This document shows positions 9,200 through 18,288 of a DNA stretch of 64,000 nt, piece by piece. Where the stretch lies: the NCBI GenBank assembly GCA_041393415.1, contig JAWKKE010000001.1, positions 980,620-1,044,619 of the forward strand. The letters are read 5' to 3'. The notes beneath the pieces are model-generated. The model was not told the origin of the DNA and searched no databases. It was given only the letters and a program-made list of their open reading frames with translations. Numbering within the stretch: position 1 is the stretch's first letter; every line of letters starts with the position of its first letter. The position numbers and the translations under genes were made by a program. The stretch is from Thermoleophilia bacterium. Lineage in GTDB: Bacteria > Actinomycetota > Thermoleophilia > UBA2241.

Positions 9200-10204
9200 T
9201 CAGAGCTCCCAGGTCATGAGACACGAGCCCCAGGTGAGCCCCGCGCCAAACCCGGCGATCAGCAAGCGATCGCCCTTCTTGAGGCGCCCCGTCTCCGAAG
9301 CCTCACTCAGGCAGATGGGAATTGACGCGCACGACGTGTTGCCGTAGCGCTGCAGATTGGCGAATACCTGCTCCTCCTTGAATCCAAGGCGACGCACCGC
9401 GGAGTCGATGATTCGCAAGTTAGCCTGATGCGGCACGAAGAGGTCGACGTCTGATACGGCTAGTTTGGCGTCCGCTAGCACCTTCTCGCAGGATTCGGCC
9501 ACTGTGCGCGTCGCGAACCTGAACACCTCGCTTCCCGTCATGTGCATGGCGTGCTCATGCCGTCGCACAGTAGCGTGGCTCGCCGGAAGCCGCGAGCCTC
9601 CCGCAGGGATGTTGAGGTATTGCGCCCCGCTGCCGTCGTTACCGAGATCGAAGTAAAGCTGGGCATCATCGCCACGCTGAACAAGGACGGCACCAGCGCC
9701 GTCCCCGAAGAGAACGCACGTCGAGCGGTCCGTCCAGTCGACCATCCGGCTGAGGGCTTCGGCGCCCAAGACCAGCACGTTGCCGTACATACCGGAACTG
9801 ACGAGAGCAGTGGCCGTGGCTAGGCCGTAGACGAAGCCCGTGCATCCGGCCTGGATATCGAAGGCGCCGGCACGCTTGGCCCCAACCTTGTCGGCGACTA
9901 TGGACGCTGTCGCGGGCATGATGTGGTCGGGCGAGATCGTCGTCACCACAACCAAGTCGACCTCATCGGCGGGCACACCAGCCGAATCGAGACATCGCTG
10001 CGCAGCGACGACCCCAAGATCGCTCGCCGCTTGGCCCGGTTCGGCGATGCGCCGCTCGCGAATCCCCGTACGCGAGCGAATCCACTCGTCCGACGTGTCC
10101 AGCGACTTGGAGATCTCCTCGTTCGTGAGCACCCGCTCGGGGACATACACGCCGAGGCCGGCTATTCGGGCGCCGCGCGTTTGCGCGCCCCGTCGACCGC
10201 TCAC
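9200..10204 (-). CDS. fabH: beta-ketoacyl-ACP synthase III
   Basis: Starts fatty-acid synthesis by condensing an acyl-CoA with malonyl-ACP. The Cys-His-Asn triad is visible: IQAGCTGFVYG, FVPHQANLRI and RYGNTSCASIP. The N-terminal RTGIRERRI motif and length of 334 residues are typical. The GTG start at 10204 overlaps the TGA of fabZ (GTGA), so the two are translationally coupled. Whether it prefers acetyl-CoA or branched primers cannot be told from the sequence; an actinobacterial host would make branched or mixed primers plausible. Confidence 0.94.
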   Translation of the reverse strand: MSGRRGAQTRGARIAGLGVYVPERVLTNEEISKSLDTSDEWIRSRTGIRERRIAEPGQAASDLGVVAAQRCLDSAGVPADEVDLVVVTTISPDHIMPATASIVADKVGAKRAGAFDIQAGCTGFVYGLATATALVSSGMYGNVLVLGAEALSRMVDWTDRSTCVLFGDGAGAVLVQRGDDAQLYFDLGNDGSGAQYLNIPAGGSRLPASHATVRRHEHAMHMTGSEVFRFATRTVAESCEKVLADAKLAVSDVDLFVPHQANLRIIDSAVRRLGFKEEQVFANLQRYGNTSCASIPICLSEASETGRLKKGDRLLIAGFGAGLTWGSCLMTWEL

Positions 10205-10662
10205 AACCTGGCCTCACCAGCGGCAATGGAGACCGCGTCAACGACGGCGAACATGAGCTCGCCGCGACACGCGAGTTGCCCATCGACCTTGGCGACGGCC
10301 TTGGCTCTGCCCACTGGACCGTGCGCAGCGACAATCTCCGCCTCCAGTACCAGCACGTCGCCGGGCCTCGCTACTCGCTTGAATCGCACCTTGTCGATGC
10401 CAGCAAAGAGGCCGATCTTGCCCTGGCTCTCGCCGGTTGCAGCGGCGGCTATCGTCGCTGTCTGCGCCAAGGCCTCGACGATGAGCACCCCCGGCATGAC
10501 AGGATTGCCGGGAAAATGCCCGGCGAACCAGAAGTCGTCCGCGCGCAGTGCTCGAGTCGCGACGCAGCGACGACCGGGCTCAAGCTCGACAACCTCGTCC
10601 ACAAGTAGGAATGGTGGACGATGCGGAAGCAGAGCCATGACCTTGTCCCGATCCAGCTTCAC
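10201..10662 (-). CDS. fabZ: 3-hydroxyacyl-ACP dehydratase
   Basis: Hot-dog fold dehydratase of 153 residues. The signature HFPGNPVMPGVLIVEALAQ includes the catalytic His (HFPG) and Glu (VEALAQ). The N-terminus has LPHRPPFLLVD, the usual FabZ motif. GTG start at 10662 with a strong GGGAGGAGA upstream. It is the first gene of the fatty-acid operon running to accA and onward; a promoter is expected in the short gap to the anti-sigma gene or further upstream, since the sigma/anti-sigma pair lies only 14 bases away on the same strand and could be co-transcribed. Confidence 0.94.
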   Translation of the reverse strand: MKLDRDKVMALLPHRPPFLLVDEVVELEPGRRCVATRALRADDFWFAGHFPGNPVMPGVLIVEALAQTATIAAAATGESQGKIGLFAGIDKVRFKRVARPGDVLVLEAEIVAAHGPVGRAKAVAKVDGQLACRGELMFAVVDAVSIAAGEARL

Positions 10663-10676
10663 TATTCTCCTCCCAG

Positions 10677-11123
10677 TCAGGACGGTCGCAGCTCGCGACC
10701 GCGTCGTACGTGGCGTCGCTCAATACCGATGACCAACGCAAGCGCGGCAATGCCCCACGCAATGACGTTGCGCACCGGCACCGACCGTCCGTTTGGCAAC
10801 GCAATGCGCCCGAGAAGGCAGTCGAGCGAGCGCATCCGCCGCGTCAAGGCTCGATGCACGCGGGCCTGCCGCGTGACGCGCATACATGGTTCACAAGCTT
10901 CACATGCAGCAATAACGCGTTCCGTGAACGCAAGAGAGGGCACCAGCTCGCGTTCCCCCAACGACGCGAGCTGGGCACGAACCTCAGACACGTCGGAGAC
11001 GATGCTCGAGCACGCCGGACACACGGCAAGATGCTTCCGCACCTCCGCCGAATCCGTGAAGCCTAGCTCACCATCCACGTACGCCTGAAGCCGCGAGATC
11101 CTCAGGGTCAAGCATTCCATCAT
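10677..11123 (-). CDS. zinc-finger anti-sigma factor
   Basis: About 148 residues. The N-terminal part begins MMECLTLRISRLQAYVDGEL and contains HLAVCPAC, the His-x3-Cys-x2-Cys motif of the ZAS/zf-HC2 anti-sigma domain; a membrane span (VIAWGIAALALVIGI) follows near residue 125, with a basic tail. Such proteins hold a partner ECF sigma factor inactive at the membrane or through a redox-sensitive zinc site. The start ATG overlaps the stop of the adjacent ECF sigma gene (ATGA), the standard arrangement for a cognate pair. The stimulus is unknown. Confidence 0.85.
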   Translation of the reverse strand: MMECLTLRISRLQAYVDGELGFTDSAEVRKHLAVCPACSSIVSDVSEVRAQLASLGERELVPSLAFTERVIAACEACEPCMRVTRQARVHRALTRRMRSLDCLLGRIALPNGRSVPVRNVIAWGIAALALVIGIERRHVRRGRELRPS

Positions 11124-11734
11124 CGACCTCGCCCGCCGCACACGGAAGACGGCGCCAATCCTTCAGACAGAAGGTGTGAGCGCAGTGCCATGCGACCGCG
11201 ATACACCATGACCTTCACGGTACTCAACGGCCTGCCGATCACCTCAGCGATCTCTTGATAGGGAAGGCCGTAGATGTCGCGCAAGACGACCGGAACGCGC
11301 TGCCCTTCAGGAAGTCGACGTAGCCCCGAGATGATCGCGGGGGCGACGCCCGACTCGACCGGTTCGGACGGCGATTCCATCACCGTATCAACCGGCACCT
11401 CCCGTTGACGGCACTTGCGTCGGCCTACGTCGCACGCCGCGGCGACCGCCAATCGGAAGAGCCACGTCGAGAAAGCCGCCTCGCCGCGGTACTGTGCCAG
11501 CTTCCTGTAACAGCGAAGGAATGCCTCCTGCGCTGCGTCTTCTGCGTCCATGTGATCGCCGAGGATCCTGAAAGCAACCGCGTAGACCATACCCTGGTAC
11601 CTTTCAACAAGCGCGCGAAACACCTTAATATCGCCGGCGACTGCACGGCGTATCTCATCCGGCGACGGTTCGGAGACCGAGCCTCGTTTGGTGAAGTTAG
11701 ACGCTGTCACAAGGGAGGAAGTTACACCAGACAT
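11120..11734 (-). CDS. ECF-type RNA polymerase sigma factor
   Basis: Sigma-70 family, group 4. Region 2 is recognisable by DIKVFRALVERYQGMVYAVAFRILGD and the -10 recognition segment EDAAQEAFLRCYRKL; region 4 by LPEGQRVPVVLRDIYGLPYQEIAEVIGRPLSTVKVMVYRGR, a helix-turn-helix for the -35 element (each quoted in part: the core motifs are DAEDAAQEAF and PLSTVKVMVYRGR). ATG 11734 is the most usable start but lacks a clear ribosome-binding site, so the true N-terminus may lie nearer residue 20. It is coupled to the anti-sigma gene and transcribed divergently from the Nudix gene. Confidence 0.88.
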   Translation of the reverse strand: MSGVTSSLVTASNFTKRGSVSEPSPDEIRRAVAGDIKVFRALVERYQGMVYAVAFRILGDHMDAEDAAQEAFLRCYRKLAQYRGEAAFSTWLFRLAVAAACDVGRRKCRQREVPVDTVMESPSEPVESGVAPAIISGLRRLPEGQRVPVVLRDIYGLPYQEIAEVIGRPLSTVKVMVYRGRMALRSHLLSEGLAPSSVCGGRGR

Positions 11735-11853
11735 GCAGGGGTCAGAGGAGCCGGCGACTCCCGCCAGTGTACACCGCACCATGCACCATGGACTCACCAC
11801 AAGAGTCGCACGGTATACTAGCTGCGGAAGGGGGGGCTTGCGCGAAGGCCCCT

Positions 11854-12303
11854 ATGCCGATGACTCACTCACAAACCAGAGTATCCGCCGGCGGCATCGT
11901 CGTCCGGGGATCCGGCGCCATCGAAGTCTGCTTGATCCGTCCGAGTGGACGGGGCCGACGAGTCTGGGGTCTTCCGAAGGGCGGGATCGAAGATGGCGAG
12001 ACACTTGAACAGGCCGCGCTGCGAGAAGTGGCGGAGGAGACCGGACTCGTCGCCGAGATTCACTCTCGGCTCGGCACCATCGACTACTCGTTCTACTCGC
12101 GCGAACAGAGCGGGCGCATCCACAAGACCGTCCACTACTTCCTCATGCATGCCATTGGAGGCGATACCGCGCACCACGACCATGAGGTCAGCGAAGCTCG
12201 GTGGGCGCGAATCGACGATGCTCTGGCGATGATGACGTACCCAAATGAGCGCGAGATGGTTCGCAGAGCACTCACGGTGCTGAGCACGTCGGTCAGCACG
12301 TGA
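11854..12303 (+). CDS. Nudix hydrolase
   Basis: Small hydrolase (about 149 residues) with the Nudix box GGIEDGETLEQAALREVAEE followed by TGL, matching GX5EX7REUXEEXGU; it should cleave a nucleoside diphosphate linked to another group. The preceding WGLPKG motif is typical of the diadenosine-polyphosphate/8-oxo-dGTP-like clade often found in Actinomycetota. ATG 11854 is chosen at the start of the conserved domain with GAAGG upstream; an ATG six bases later is an alternative. A TATACT -10-like element sits at 11814-11819. It is followed 22 bases later by a metallo-beta-lactamase gene. Confidence 0.87.
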   Translation: MPMTHSQTRVSAGGIVVRGSGAIEVCLIRPSGRGRRVWGLPKGGIEDGETLEQAALREVAEETGLVAEIHSRLGTIDYSFYSREQSGRIHKTVHYFLMHAIGGDTAHHDHEVSEARWARIDDALAMMTYPNEREMVRRALTVLSTSVST

Positions 12304-12325
12304 GGCGCCGCGAGGGGGTTGCACC

Positions 12326-13120
12326 GTGCACCTGACACTCCTCGGAACCGCCGGCTGGATGCCGACCGAGCGTAGGGAGACCACGTGCTTCGCCTGCCGC
12401 GAGGGCGAAACGCTCATTGTGTTCGATGCCGGCACAGGTCTGCGACGACTCGCGGCTCCCGCCCATCGTGAGTTGGCTGACGTTGAGGATGTCCACATCT
12501 TCCTTACTCACTATCACCTGGACCATGTCTGCGGACTCGCGTACCTTTCTGGTGTTCTTCCCGATCGCAGGGTGACCATCCACGCCCCGGCACGCGAGTT
12601 CACGGGGGTGGAGCCCGCATCGGCGCTCGGAGACCTGTTGCACAAGCCCTATCACCCTCACAACCTCCTGGAATCGACGGCCGTGCACATCGAACCGATT
12701 GGCAGACGCGCCGTCGTAGCCGATCGAGTCATAACCACTCGACCTCAGCGGCATTCGGACCTGAGCCTCGCCTACCGGGTTGACGATGACGTCGTTCTTG
12801 CCACCGACACAACTCCCGATCGCGAGACGGCCGTCTTCGCCGAAGGAGTCAAACTCTTGCTCCATGAGGCTTGGTATTGGCGCGGCGACGCAGCTCTCGA
12901 GCGCGGTGCTCCGCCGTCCTACACAGGCCACAGCGACGCCGAGTCAGCGGCTCAGATCGCTTGCGCCGCCGGGGTCGACCAGCTCGTGCTCGTTCATCTC
13001 AATCCCCTCCGCAGCGAGAACGACTATCTGCAACTCGAATCCGCCGCACGCGCCATACATGCCCGAACCTATGTGTTCGCGGACGGGGAGGCCGTGCCGA
13101 CGGACGCGGTACTGCCGTAG
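12326..13120 (+). CDS. MBL-fold metallohydrolase (RNase Z-like)
   Basis: 264 residues. Metal-binding motifs of the metallo-beta-lactamase fold are seen: THYHLDHVCGL (HxHxDH variant), LATDTT with the bridging Asp, GHSD and a final VLVHLNP. The N-terminus LTLLGTAGWMP is like RNase Z/ElaC and related phosphodiesterases, but the RNase Z exosite is not seen, so tRNA processing is not claimed. GTG start at 12326 has GAGGGGG upstream. It is probably co-transcribed with the Nudix gene and the next two membrane genes. Confidence 0.82.
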   Translation: MHLTLLGTAGWMPTERRETTCFACREGETLIVFDAGTGLRRLAAPAHRELADVEDVHIFLTHYHLDHVCGLAYLSGVLPDRRVTIHAPAREFTGVEPASALGDLLHKPYHPHNLLESTAVHIEPIGRRAVVADRVITTRPQRHSDLSLAYRVDDDVVLATDTTPDRETAVFAEGVKLLLHEAWYWRGDAALERGAPPSYTGHSDAESAAQIACAAGVDQLVLVHLNPLRSENDYLQLESAARAIHARTYVFADGEAVPTDAVLP

Positions 13121-13141
13121 GCACACGGGGCAGGTGGTAGC

Positions 13142-13666
13142 GTGCTCCGCATTGCAGACAGGCGCGTCTTGCTCGCAGCGGTCCTGGTCGTCCTGATCGC
13201 AATCGCCGCGCTTCCGGCGCTTGTGGCCTATCGCTACTCAGCTCCCGAGCAACGCGGCGACTTCCTGCGCCACCCTTGGCGGGGTTGGGCATTCGCCTAC
13301 GCCGCCGTCGCTGTCCCTGCAGACTCGGAGTTGAAGACGTCCGGAATGGCGCTGCGCAAAGCCGAGTGGGTGTATAAGGGATCCGCGATCGATCCACTTG
13401 AGGTTCAGTTGCTCTTCACGACACAGAATGCCGCCTACACGTTCGATCATGTCATCGGCACGCGTCACGTGACGTCAACGGTGACGCCGTCCTATCGCTT
13501 CATGTGGCAGGTGCGCGGTTCGCTCGCGACCATTCCCGACTCGTCACGGACAGTCGTCGCCATCCTCGACTACAAGACCGGCCGCGTCCTCTACGATGTA
13601 CGCGACGACCTGCTGCCCTCGGACGTCATTGTCCCGATCGACGCCGCGCCGACAACCGGATCATAG
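13142..13666 (+). CDS. hypothetical membrane-anchored protein
   Basis: 174 residues with one N-terminal membrane segment (LLAAVLVVLIAIAALPALVA, residues about 10-29) and a mostly beta-strand extracytoplasmic remainder. I do not recognise a family. The GTG start at 13142 and the stop TAG at 13664-13666 share a base with the GTG of the mechanosensitive channel gene, so the two are translationally coupled and may act together at the envelope. Codon use is like its neighbours. Confidence 0.7.
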   Translation: MLRIADRRVLLAAVLVVLIAIAALPALVAYRYSAPEQRGDFLRHPWRGWAFAYAAVAVPADSELKTSGMALRKAEWVYKGSAIDPLEVQLLFTTQNAAYTFDHVIGTRHVTSTVTPSYRFMWQVRGSLATIPDSSRTVVAILDYKTGRVLYDVRDDLLPSDVIVPIDAAPTTGS

Positions 13667-14487
13667 TGCCGGTTCTCGACCACATCGGGACTCTCGCCTC
13701 GGCGCTCTACGAGAGCCATTGGCTGATCGCGGCGGCAGTTGTCGTAGCGGCCGTGGTCATCGCACGCGTTGTTGACGCCGTACTCGCTCGACGAGACAGT
13801 ACGGTGGGCAAGCGCCTCGACAAGCAATCGGAGAGCGCCGCCAGAACCCGCTTCACCATGGTGCGTCGTCTAGTTCAGGCCACCATCCTCTTCATCGGCG
13901 TCGCGCTCGCTCTCAGCCAGTTCAGCGTCGTGAACACACTCGCACGTGCGATGCTCGCCTCTGTGGCCGTACTCGGAGCCATCGTGGGCATCGCCGCGCG
14001 AGCGCCCCTCGCGAACTTCGTCAGCGGCATCATGATCGCCTTCTCCCAACCAGTGCGGCTCGGAGACTACATCAGCGTCAACGACATCTACGGCACCGTC
14101 GAAGAAGTCGCTCTGACCTACACCTACATACGCACACACGACAATCGCCGTGTCGTGATCCCGAACGAGGTCTTTGCCAGCACTGTGGTCAACAACTACA
14201 CCAAAGAAACCTTGGGCACGATGGTCGAGGTATCGATCGCTCTCCCGCTGAGCACAGACGTCTCCCAGGCTCGCACGGCAGCCCTCGAAACGGCCAACTC
14301 AGTCGCACACCCCCCCGAGGGAGCGCAGAACGCTGTTGACCTCGAGGATGTCTCCGCTTCGGAGATCCGATTGCGCGTCTGCGCATGGGCCGCAGAGCCC
14401 CTGGGGCGACGTCAGCTCGCAGGCGAACTACGAACCGCCCTGCTTGCACGATTCTTGACAGACGGCATTCTGGGGCATGGTGCCTAG
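13666..14487 (+). CDS. small-conductance mechanosensitive channel (MscS family)
   Basis: 273 residues. Three membrane segments are predicted; the third carries the Gly/Ala-rich pore helix (LASVAVLGAIVGIAARAPLA) followed by NFVSGIMIAFSQP and RLGDYISV, the MscS signature, then a beta domain with TYIRTHDNRRVVIPN. It should open on membrane tension to release solutes during osmotic downshock. The start is the GTG at 13666, overlapping the upstream stop by one base; longer versions would run antiparallel-like through the upstream gene with Arg-rich nonsense. It is followed by the PIG-V gene. Confidence 0.88.
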   Translation: MPVLDHIGTLASALYESHWLIAAAVVVAAVVIARVVDAVLARRDSTVGKRLDKQSESAARTRFTMVRRLVQATILFIGVALALSQFSVVNTLARAMLASVAVLGAIVGIAARAPLANFVSGIMIAFSQPVRLGDYISVNDIYGTVEEVALTYTYIRTHDNRRVVIPNEVFASTVVNNYTKETLGTMVEVSIALPLSTDVSQARTAALETANSVAHPPEGAQNAVDLEDVSASEIRLRVCAWAAEPLGRRQLAGELRTALLARFLTDGILGHGA

Positions 14488-14502
14488 GCCTACCGACTCT
14501 CG

Positions 14503-15756
14503 ATGAATCAGGCTGAGCTTCGCGATCTCCAGTCATATCCCGACAAGAAGCGACGGCTCGGGCAGGCGCTGCTCGCGCTGATCGGGAGCCGCTTGCTCGT
14601 CTTCGCTGTCGCCTTCGCCGCAGGCTCGCTCTTCGGCGCCGAAGACAGGCTGCCGATCGGCTGGCGCTTTCCCTCACGCGCGGAGGTGTTCGGGGGTGCG
14701 CTCGGCGACCTCGTCAACCCTTGGGCGCATTGGGACGGCGTTTGGTTCATCAAGATTGCCACGAGCGGGTACGCGGCGGACGGCGGCAGCACCGCGTTCT
14801 TCCCGCTGCTCCCGTCACTCCTGCGGTGGCTAGGCGTACTCTTCGGCGGCAATCTGGTCGTGACGGGGATCACGGTCTCGATGGCATGCTACGCAGCCTC
14901 GGCCTGGCTCCTCTACCGACTCATACGTCAGGACTTCGGCGACCACGTGGCCGCTCGCGCTCTTGTCTACCTTGCTGTCAGTCCACTGTCCTTCTTCTTC
15001 CAGGCAGTCTACACAGAATCGCTCTTCCTCCTGCTGTCGCTAGCCTGCTTCTCCCTTGCCCGCGACGGTCGCTTGCGACTTGCCGGGCTGATGGGGTTAC
15101 TCGCAGTTCTGACGCGGAGCGCGGGGGTTATGCTGATCATCCCGATGACCTACTACTACTACCAGCACCGCGACTGGCAGATCCGCAAGACCGACTCTCA
15201 CATCGCCAACCTGCTGATGATCCCCGAAGGCTTGCTGGTCTGGATGACCTACTTGAGCTTGGCTTTCGGCAACCCGCTTTCCTTCATGTCTGCCCAGTCT
15301 CAATGGGCGCGCATGCTGACGGCTCCGAACTACACGGTGTGGCGCGGCTTCACGGCGGCCGTACGTGGTTCCTGGACGTTGGTCACCACAAACTACGCGG
15401 CTCTCTCGTTCGGCGTGCCCACAGACTGGGGCGACCTCGACTTGGCGACGGCGAACATCTTTGCGTTCGGCAGTGTGGTTATCGCCGGCTTGCTCCTCTG
15501 GTATGGAGCGCGACGCCTTTCTCCGGCCTACTCGCTCTACGCCCTGGGGTGCCTGGCGTTTCCGCTCTTCTTTCCCGCCCACACCATGCCGTTGATGTCG
15601 TTCGCGCGCTTCGCCATGATCGTCTTTCCTTTGTACATCTCGCTCGCCCTCTTCACTCGCGATAGGCCGAGAGCGCACGCGCTCGTTGTCGCCGCCGGAC
15701 TCGTGCTTCTTGTGTCATTCACCGTCAAGTTCGCGCTCTTCAGCTGGGTGGCCTAG
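14503..15756 (+). CDS. PIG-V family mannosyltransferase (membrane glycosyltransferase)
   Basis: 417 residues, about ten membrane segments. The motif WAHWDGVWFIKIATSGY near residue 74 and FFPLLPSLLRWL just after it are characteristic of the PIG-V/GPI mannosyltransferase 2 family; VYTESLF near residue 165 is another. In bacteria these enzymes are thought to use polyprenyl-phosphate-mannose to add mannose to lipids or proteins outside the membrane. A GT2 enzyme of the polyprenyl-phosphate-mannose synthase type lies 4 kb away on the other strand, a plausible donor supplier. ATG 14503 fits the predicted N-terminus. It converges with the DUF2079 gene. Confidence 0.8.
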   Translation: MNQAELRDLQSYPDKKRRLGQALLALIGSRLLVFAVAFAAGSLFGAEDRLPIGWRFPSRAEVFGGALGDLVNPWAHWDGVWFIKIATSGYAADGGSTAFFPLLPSLLRWLGVLFGGNLVVTGITVSMACYAASAWLLYRLIRQDFGDHVAARALVYLAVSPLSFFFQAVYTESLFLLLSLACFSLARDGRLRLAGLMGLLAVLTRSAGVMLIIPMTYYYYQHRDWQIRKTDSHIANLLMIPEGLLVWMTYLSLAFGNPLSFMSAQSQWARMLTAPNYTVWRGFTAAVRGSWTLVTTNYAALSFGVPTDWGDLDLATANIFAFGSVVIAGLLLWYGARRLSPAYSLYALGCLAFPLFFPAHTMPLMSFARFAMIVFPLYISLALFTRDRPRAHALVVAAGLVLLVSFTVKFALFSWVA

Positions 15757-15796
15757 TCGCTACTCGCCTGCGGGCGAAAACGCCCCACCTCTTTGG

Positions 15797-17311
15797 TCAA
15801 TCCCGTCGGCGAAAGACCGAGACTCCATCTTCCGAGAACACGAGCGCGAAGCGAGGGTCGACGCGGAGCGCTTGAAGGGCCTGGACATACGCCGCCGGGT
15901 CCTCCTTGTCGAAGACCCACGGATGGCGCTCGTCGACGAGCACCCAATCGGCGTTCTCGTAGTAAGGGAATACGTACGCGACCCTACGCGCCGCAAGGTG
16001 AGCTCCGGCATTGTTGTTCGCCGAGACGATGGCGGTTGGCGGTATCAATGCCACAGCACGATCCAGGGCCGCGTCGTGCGACGTACGCATGTAGTCGGCA
16101 GGCCGGTATGCAGCTCCCGGCAGCGGAAGCGGTCCCGCAAAGTAGTTGCACAGCAATGAGCAAATGAGAACGAGCAGGGCCAGCACCACCCGCCCGACTC
16201 TCGTGTCCCCGACTTGATTGTCAGAGCGGCCGACCCCCCCGCCAAGCCACCGCCGCAGCCGCATGAGGCCGAGCGGTGTCGCCACGGTTAGCACCGACAA
16301 GATAAGGGCCGTGTACTGGAACTCGATGCGGCGCTGTTCTGGCGTTGCCGACAGCGCGTTCAGGAGAAGCTCCGGCGTCGCGATCAACACGCTGAGCGGG
16401 CTTAGCAGCGGCAGGCCCGCGTAGGGAAGCAAGAGATGGCGCCAGTAGTCGAGATTCGCTCGCGAGAAGAGATCTTGAAGCGTCATCACCGGATGCGTCA
16501 AGACCGCAGCCATGACTTCTCCGGCACCGTCGCCGTACGCGCCGTAGCGGGCAATGAAAGCACTCTGTCCGGCGTTGAAGTGGGGGATGACAACCCAAAC
16601 GGCAAAGGCAAAGTACACCGCTGCAGCACCTGTTATGACCAGCGGCCAGAACGACCGCTTGCGCAAGGCGAAGAACGCACCCATGGCGGCGATCACGAGT
16701 GGGACCGTCTCCTTGCACAGAGCGGCCAGAACGAGGCAGACGGCTGCACGCAGCCAATGCTCCTCGTCCAGATAGAGAAAGGCCGCGATCAGCAGGGGCG
16801 TCGCCAGTGCCACAGGGTGAAACTCGTTGAGAACGAGGAATCCGGTGGCCGGCGCCAGCAGGTAGGCTCCGGCAAGCAACGCGCCAGCATTCGGATTCCG
16901 CGTAAGACGCGCTCCTAGACGGTACGTTGGCCATGCTCCGGCGCCGACGGCAAGCACTTGCCCCACCAGGAGCATGACTGGACTCGGCCACACGAGCCAG
17001 GGAAGCGCAAAGAGCGCCAGAAGCGGGTCGACGTGCGAGCCCAGACGAGACATCTGACGAGGAGTCGCATCGCCTGTCGTGATCTCGAGGAAGCGGCCTT
17101 CTGCCGTGTTGAAGACAGCCTGAACCATGTTGCCCAGGTCGAAGCGAGCGTCCATGTAGGCGCGATATCTCAGCCAGGCCAGGCAGGAGTACGCGATCAA
17201 GAAGACGACCATGGCGGCCGCTACAATCGCGGCGTCCCGGCGGAACAGCCTTCGGTACTGTTCGGGCTCTAGTTCCACAGAAGGCCGTCGTGCCGGAAAC
17301 GGTGCGCTCAC
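15797..17311 (-). CDS. DUF2079 membrane protein
   Basis: 504 residues with about ten membrane spans. The DUF2079 hallmark DARFDLGNMVQAV follows the first span, then GSHVDPLLALFALPWLVWPSP and LNEFHPVALATPLLIAAF; the arrangement of an acidic residue after the first span resembles GT-C glycosyltransferases. Function is unproven, but a polyprenyl-phosphate-sugar-dependent glycosyltransferase is likely. The GTG start overlaps the TGA of the preceding LPG-synthase-like gene. It ends a four-gene envelope operon (GT2, GT4, LPG-synthase-like, DUF2079) with overlapping starts and stops. Confidence 0.83.
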   Translation of the reverse strand: MSAPFPARRPSVELEPEQYRRLFRRDAAIVAAAMVVFLIAYSCLAWLRYRAYMDARFDLGNMVQAVFNTAEGRFLEITTGDATPRQMSRLGSHVDPLLALFALPWLVWPSPVMLLVGQVLAVGAGAWPTYRLGARLTRNPNAGALLAGAYLLAPATGFLVLNEFHPVALATPLLIAAFLYLDEEHWLRAAVCLVLAALCKETVPLVIAAMGAFFALRKRSFWPLVITGAAAVYFAFAVWVVIPHFNAGQSAFIARYGAYGDGAGEVMAAVLTHPVMTLQDLFSRANLDYWRHLLLPYAGLPLLSPLSVLIATPELLLNALSATPEQRRIEFQYTALILSVLTVATPLGLMRLRRWLGGGVGRSDNQVGDTRVGRVVLALLVLICSLLCNYFAGPLPLPGAAYRPADYMRTSHDAALDRAVALIPPTAIVSANNNAGAHLAARRVAYVFPYYENADWVLVDERHPWVFDKEDPAAYVQALQALRVDPRFALVFSEDGVSVFRRRD

Positions 17312-18288
17312 GCGGCTCCCCGCCGTCGCAGCCCATACTCAAGCGCGCTGACGAGCCCCACGAAGGCTAGCTCGACCAAAGTGACCCAGAGCCTCAGCAT
17401 GAGCGCCCAGGCAAGCGCAACCCCGGAGCCAAGAGACGCCGTAAGAGCCACGGTGAGAACGGCCTCACGCACCCCGATCCCGCTCGGGATGAGGAATGCG
17501 ATCATCCCCGCGACGTACGCGAGCGCGTACGCTGCAGTCACCAGCGCGACCGTATCGACGTCAACTCCAGCCACAGCCCGGGCAAGCGCCCACGCGCCCA
17601 CTCCGGAGAATGTCCACGCGCACGTGTAGAAAGCCAGAAGTCCAACCACGGCACGGAATGGCAGCACCGCGCCGAGAGGCGGACGACGCAATCGCGCCAG
17701 TAGCCAAGACGAAACCGGACCGAAGACCCGCGGATGGAGAAGCGCGAGAAGTAGCGGCAATGCGCAGAGACTGAGGAGCGTTGTCCGAATACTGTACATC
17801 CAGAATGGCGATACAAGAACGAGGGCCACTATCGCCGAGCAGACGCCGAGTGCCTGCTCGTACACCATTGCAGCACTCACGCGGGCCACTGAGAGGCCTT
17901 GGTTGTGGCACATCCAGGCGCGGCCGACAAACATGAAGACCGTTCCAGGAAGATAGCGACCGAGGATTGACTTTGCCCACGTAGCGCTCGCGAGCAGCAG
18001 CGAGCTCGACAGGCGAAAACCACGCAGCAGCAGCCACCATGCAACCGCCTGCGCAGCGTAGAAGGCAAGGAAGGCAAGAGCGGAGAGAGCGAGCCAGAGA
18101 GGCTGAAACGTCCAATCGTGGCCCTGGATGCTCGACCAAGAGCGATGGAGAGCCAGCGCGATGAAGAAGATGACCGCCCCCGCCAGAACGAGTTGGGCAA
18201 TTCGCTTGGCCGGCGTCCTCCACGTACGTCGAACATGTGGGCCGTCGCGACCGGATGGCTTCAATTGACGATCGTCCGAGAGCATCAC
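17308..18288 (-). CDS. lysylphosphatidylglycerol synthetase-like TM protein (UPF0104/AglD type)
   Basis: 326 residues, about eight membrane segments, matching the LPG-synthase membrane-domain family: the YLPGTVFMFVGRAW segment around residue 110 and IPSGIGVREAVLTVAL near residue 265 are the two characteristic motifs (second often PGGIGVRE). It lacks the cytoplasmic aminoacyl-transferase domain, so it is more likely a lipid flippase-like or glycosylation-linked protein than a true LPG synthase. GTG 18288 and ATG 18285 both overlap the stop of the GT4 gene. Neighbours are glycosyltransferases, which supports an envelope glycolipid role. Confidence 0.8.
   Translation of the reverse strand: MMLSDDRQLKPSGRDGPHVRRTWRTPAKRIAQLVLAGAVIFFIALALHRSWSSIQGHDWTFQPLWLALSALAFLAFYAAQAVAWWLLLRGFRLSSSLLLASATWAKSILGRYLPGTVFMFVGRAWMCHNQGLSVARVSAAMVYEQALGVCSAIVALVLVSPFWMYSIRTTLLSLCALPLLLALLHPRVFGPVSSWLLARLRRPPLGAVLPFRAVVGLLAFYTCAWTFSGVGAWALARAVAGVDVDTVALVTAAYALAYVAGMIAFLIPSGIGVREAVLTVALTASLGSGVALAWALMLRLWVTLVELAFVGLVSALEYGLRRRGAA

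Noticed and set aside
12326..13120. RNase Z
   Set aside because: The metal motifs fit the broad MBL fold, but the tRNA-binding exosite of RNase Z was not recognised.
17308..18288. Lysylphosphatidylglycerol synthase (MprF)
   Set aside because: Only the membrane domain is present; the aminoacyl-transferase domain is absent.
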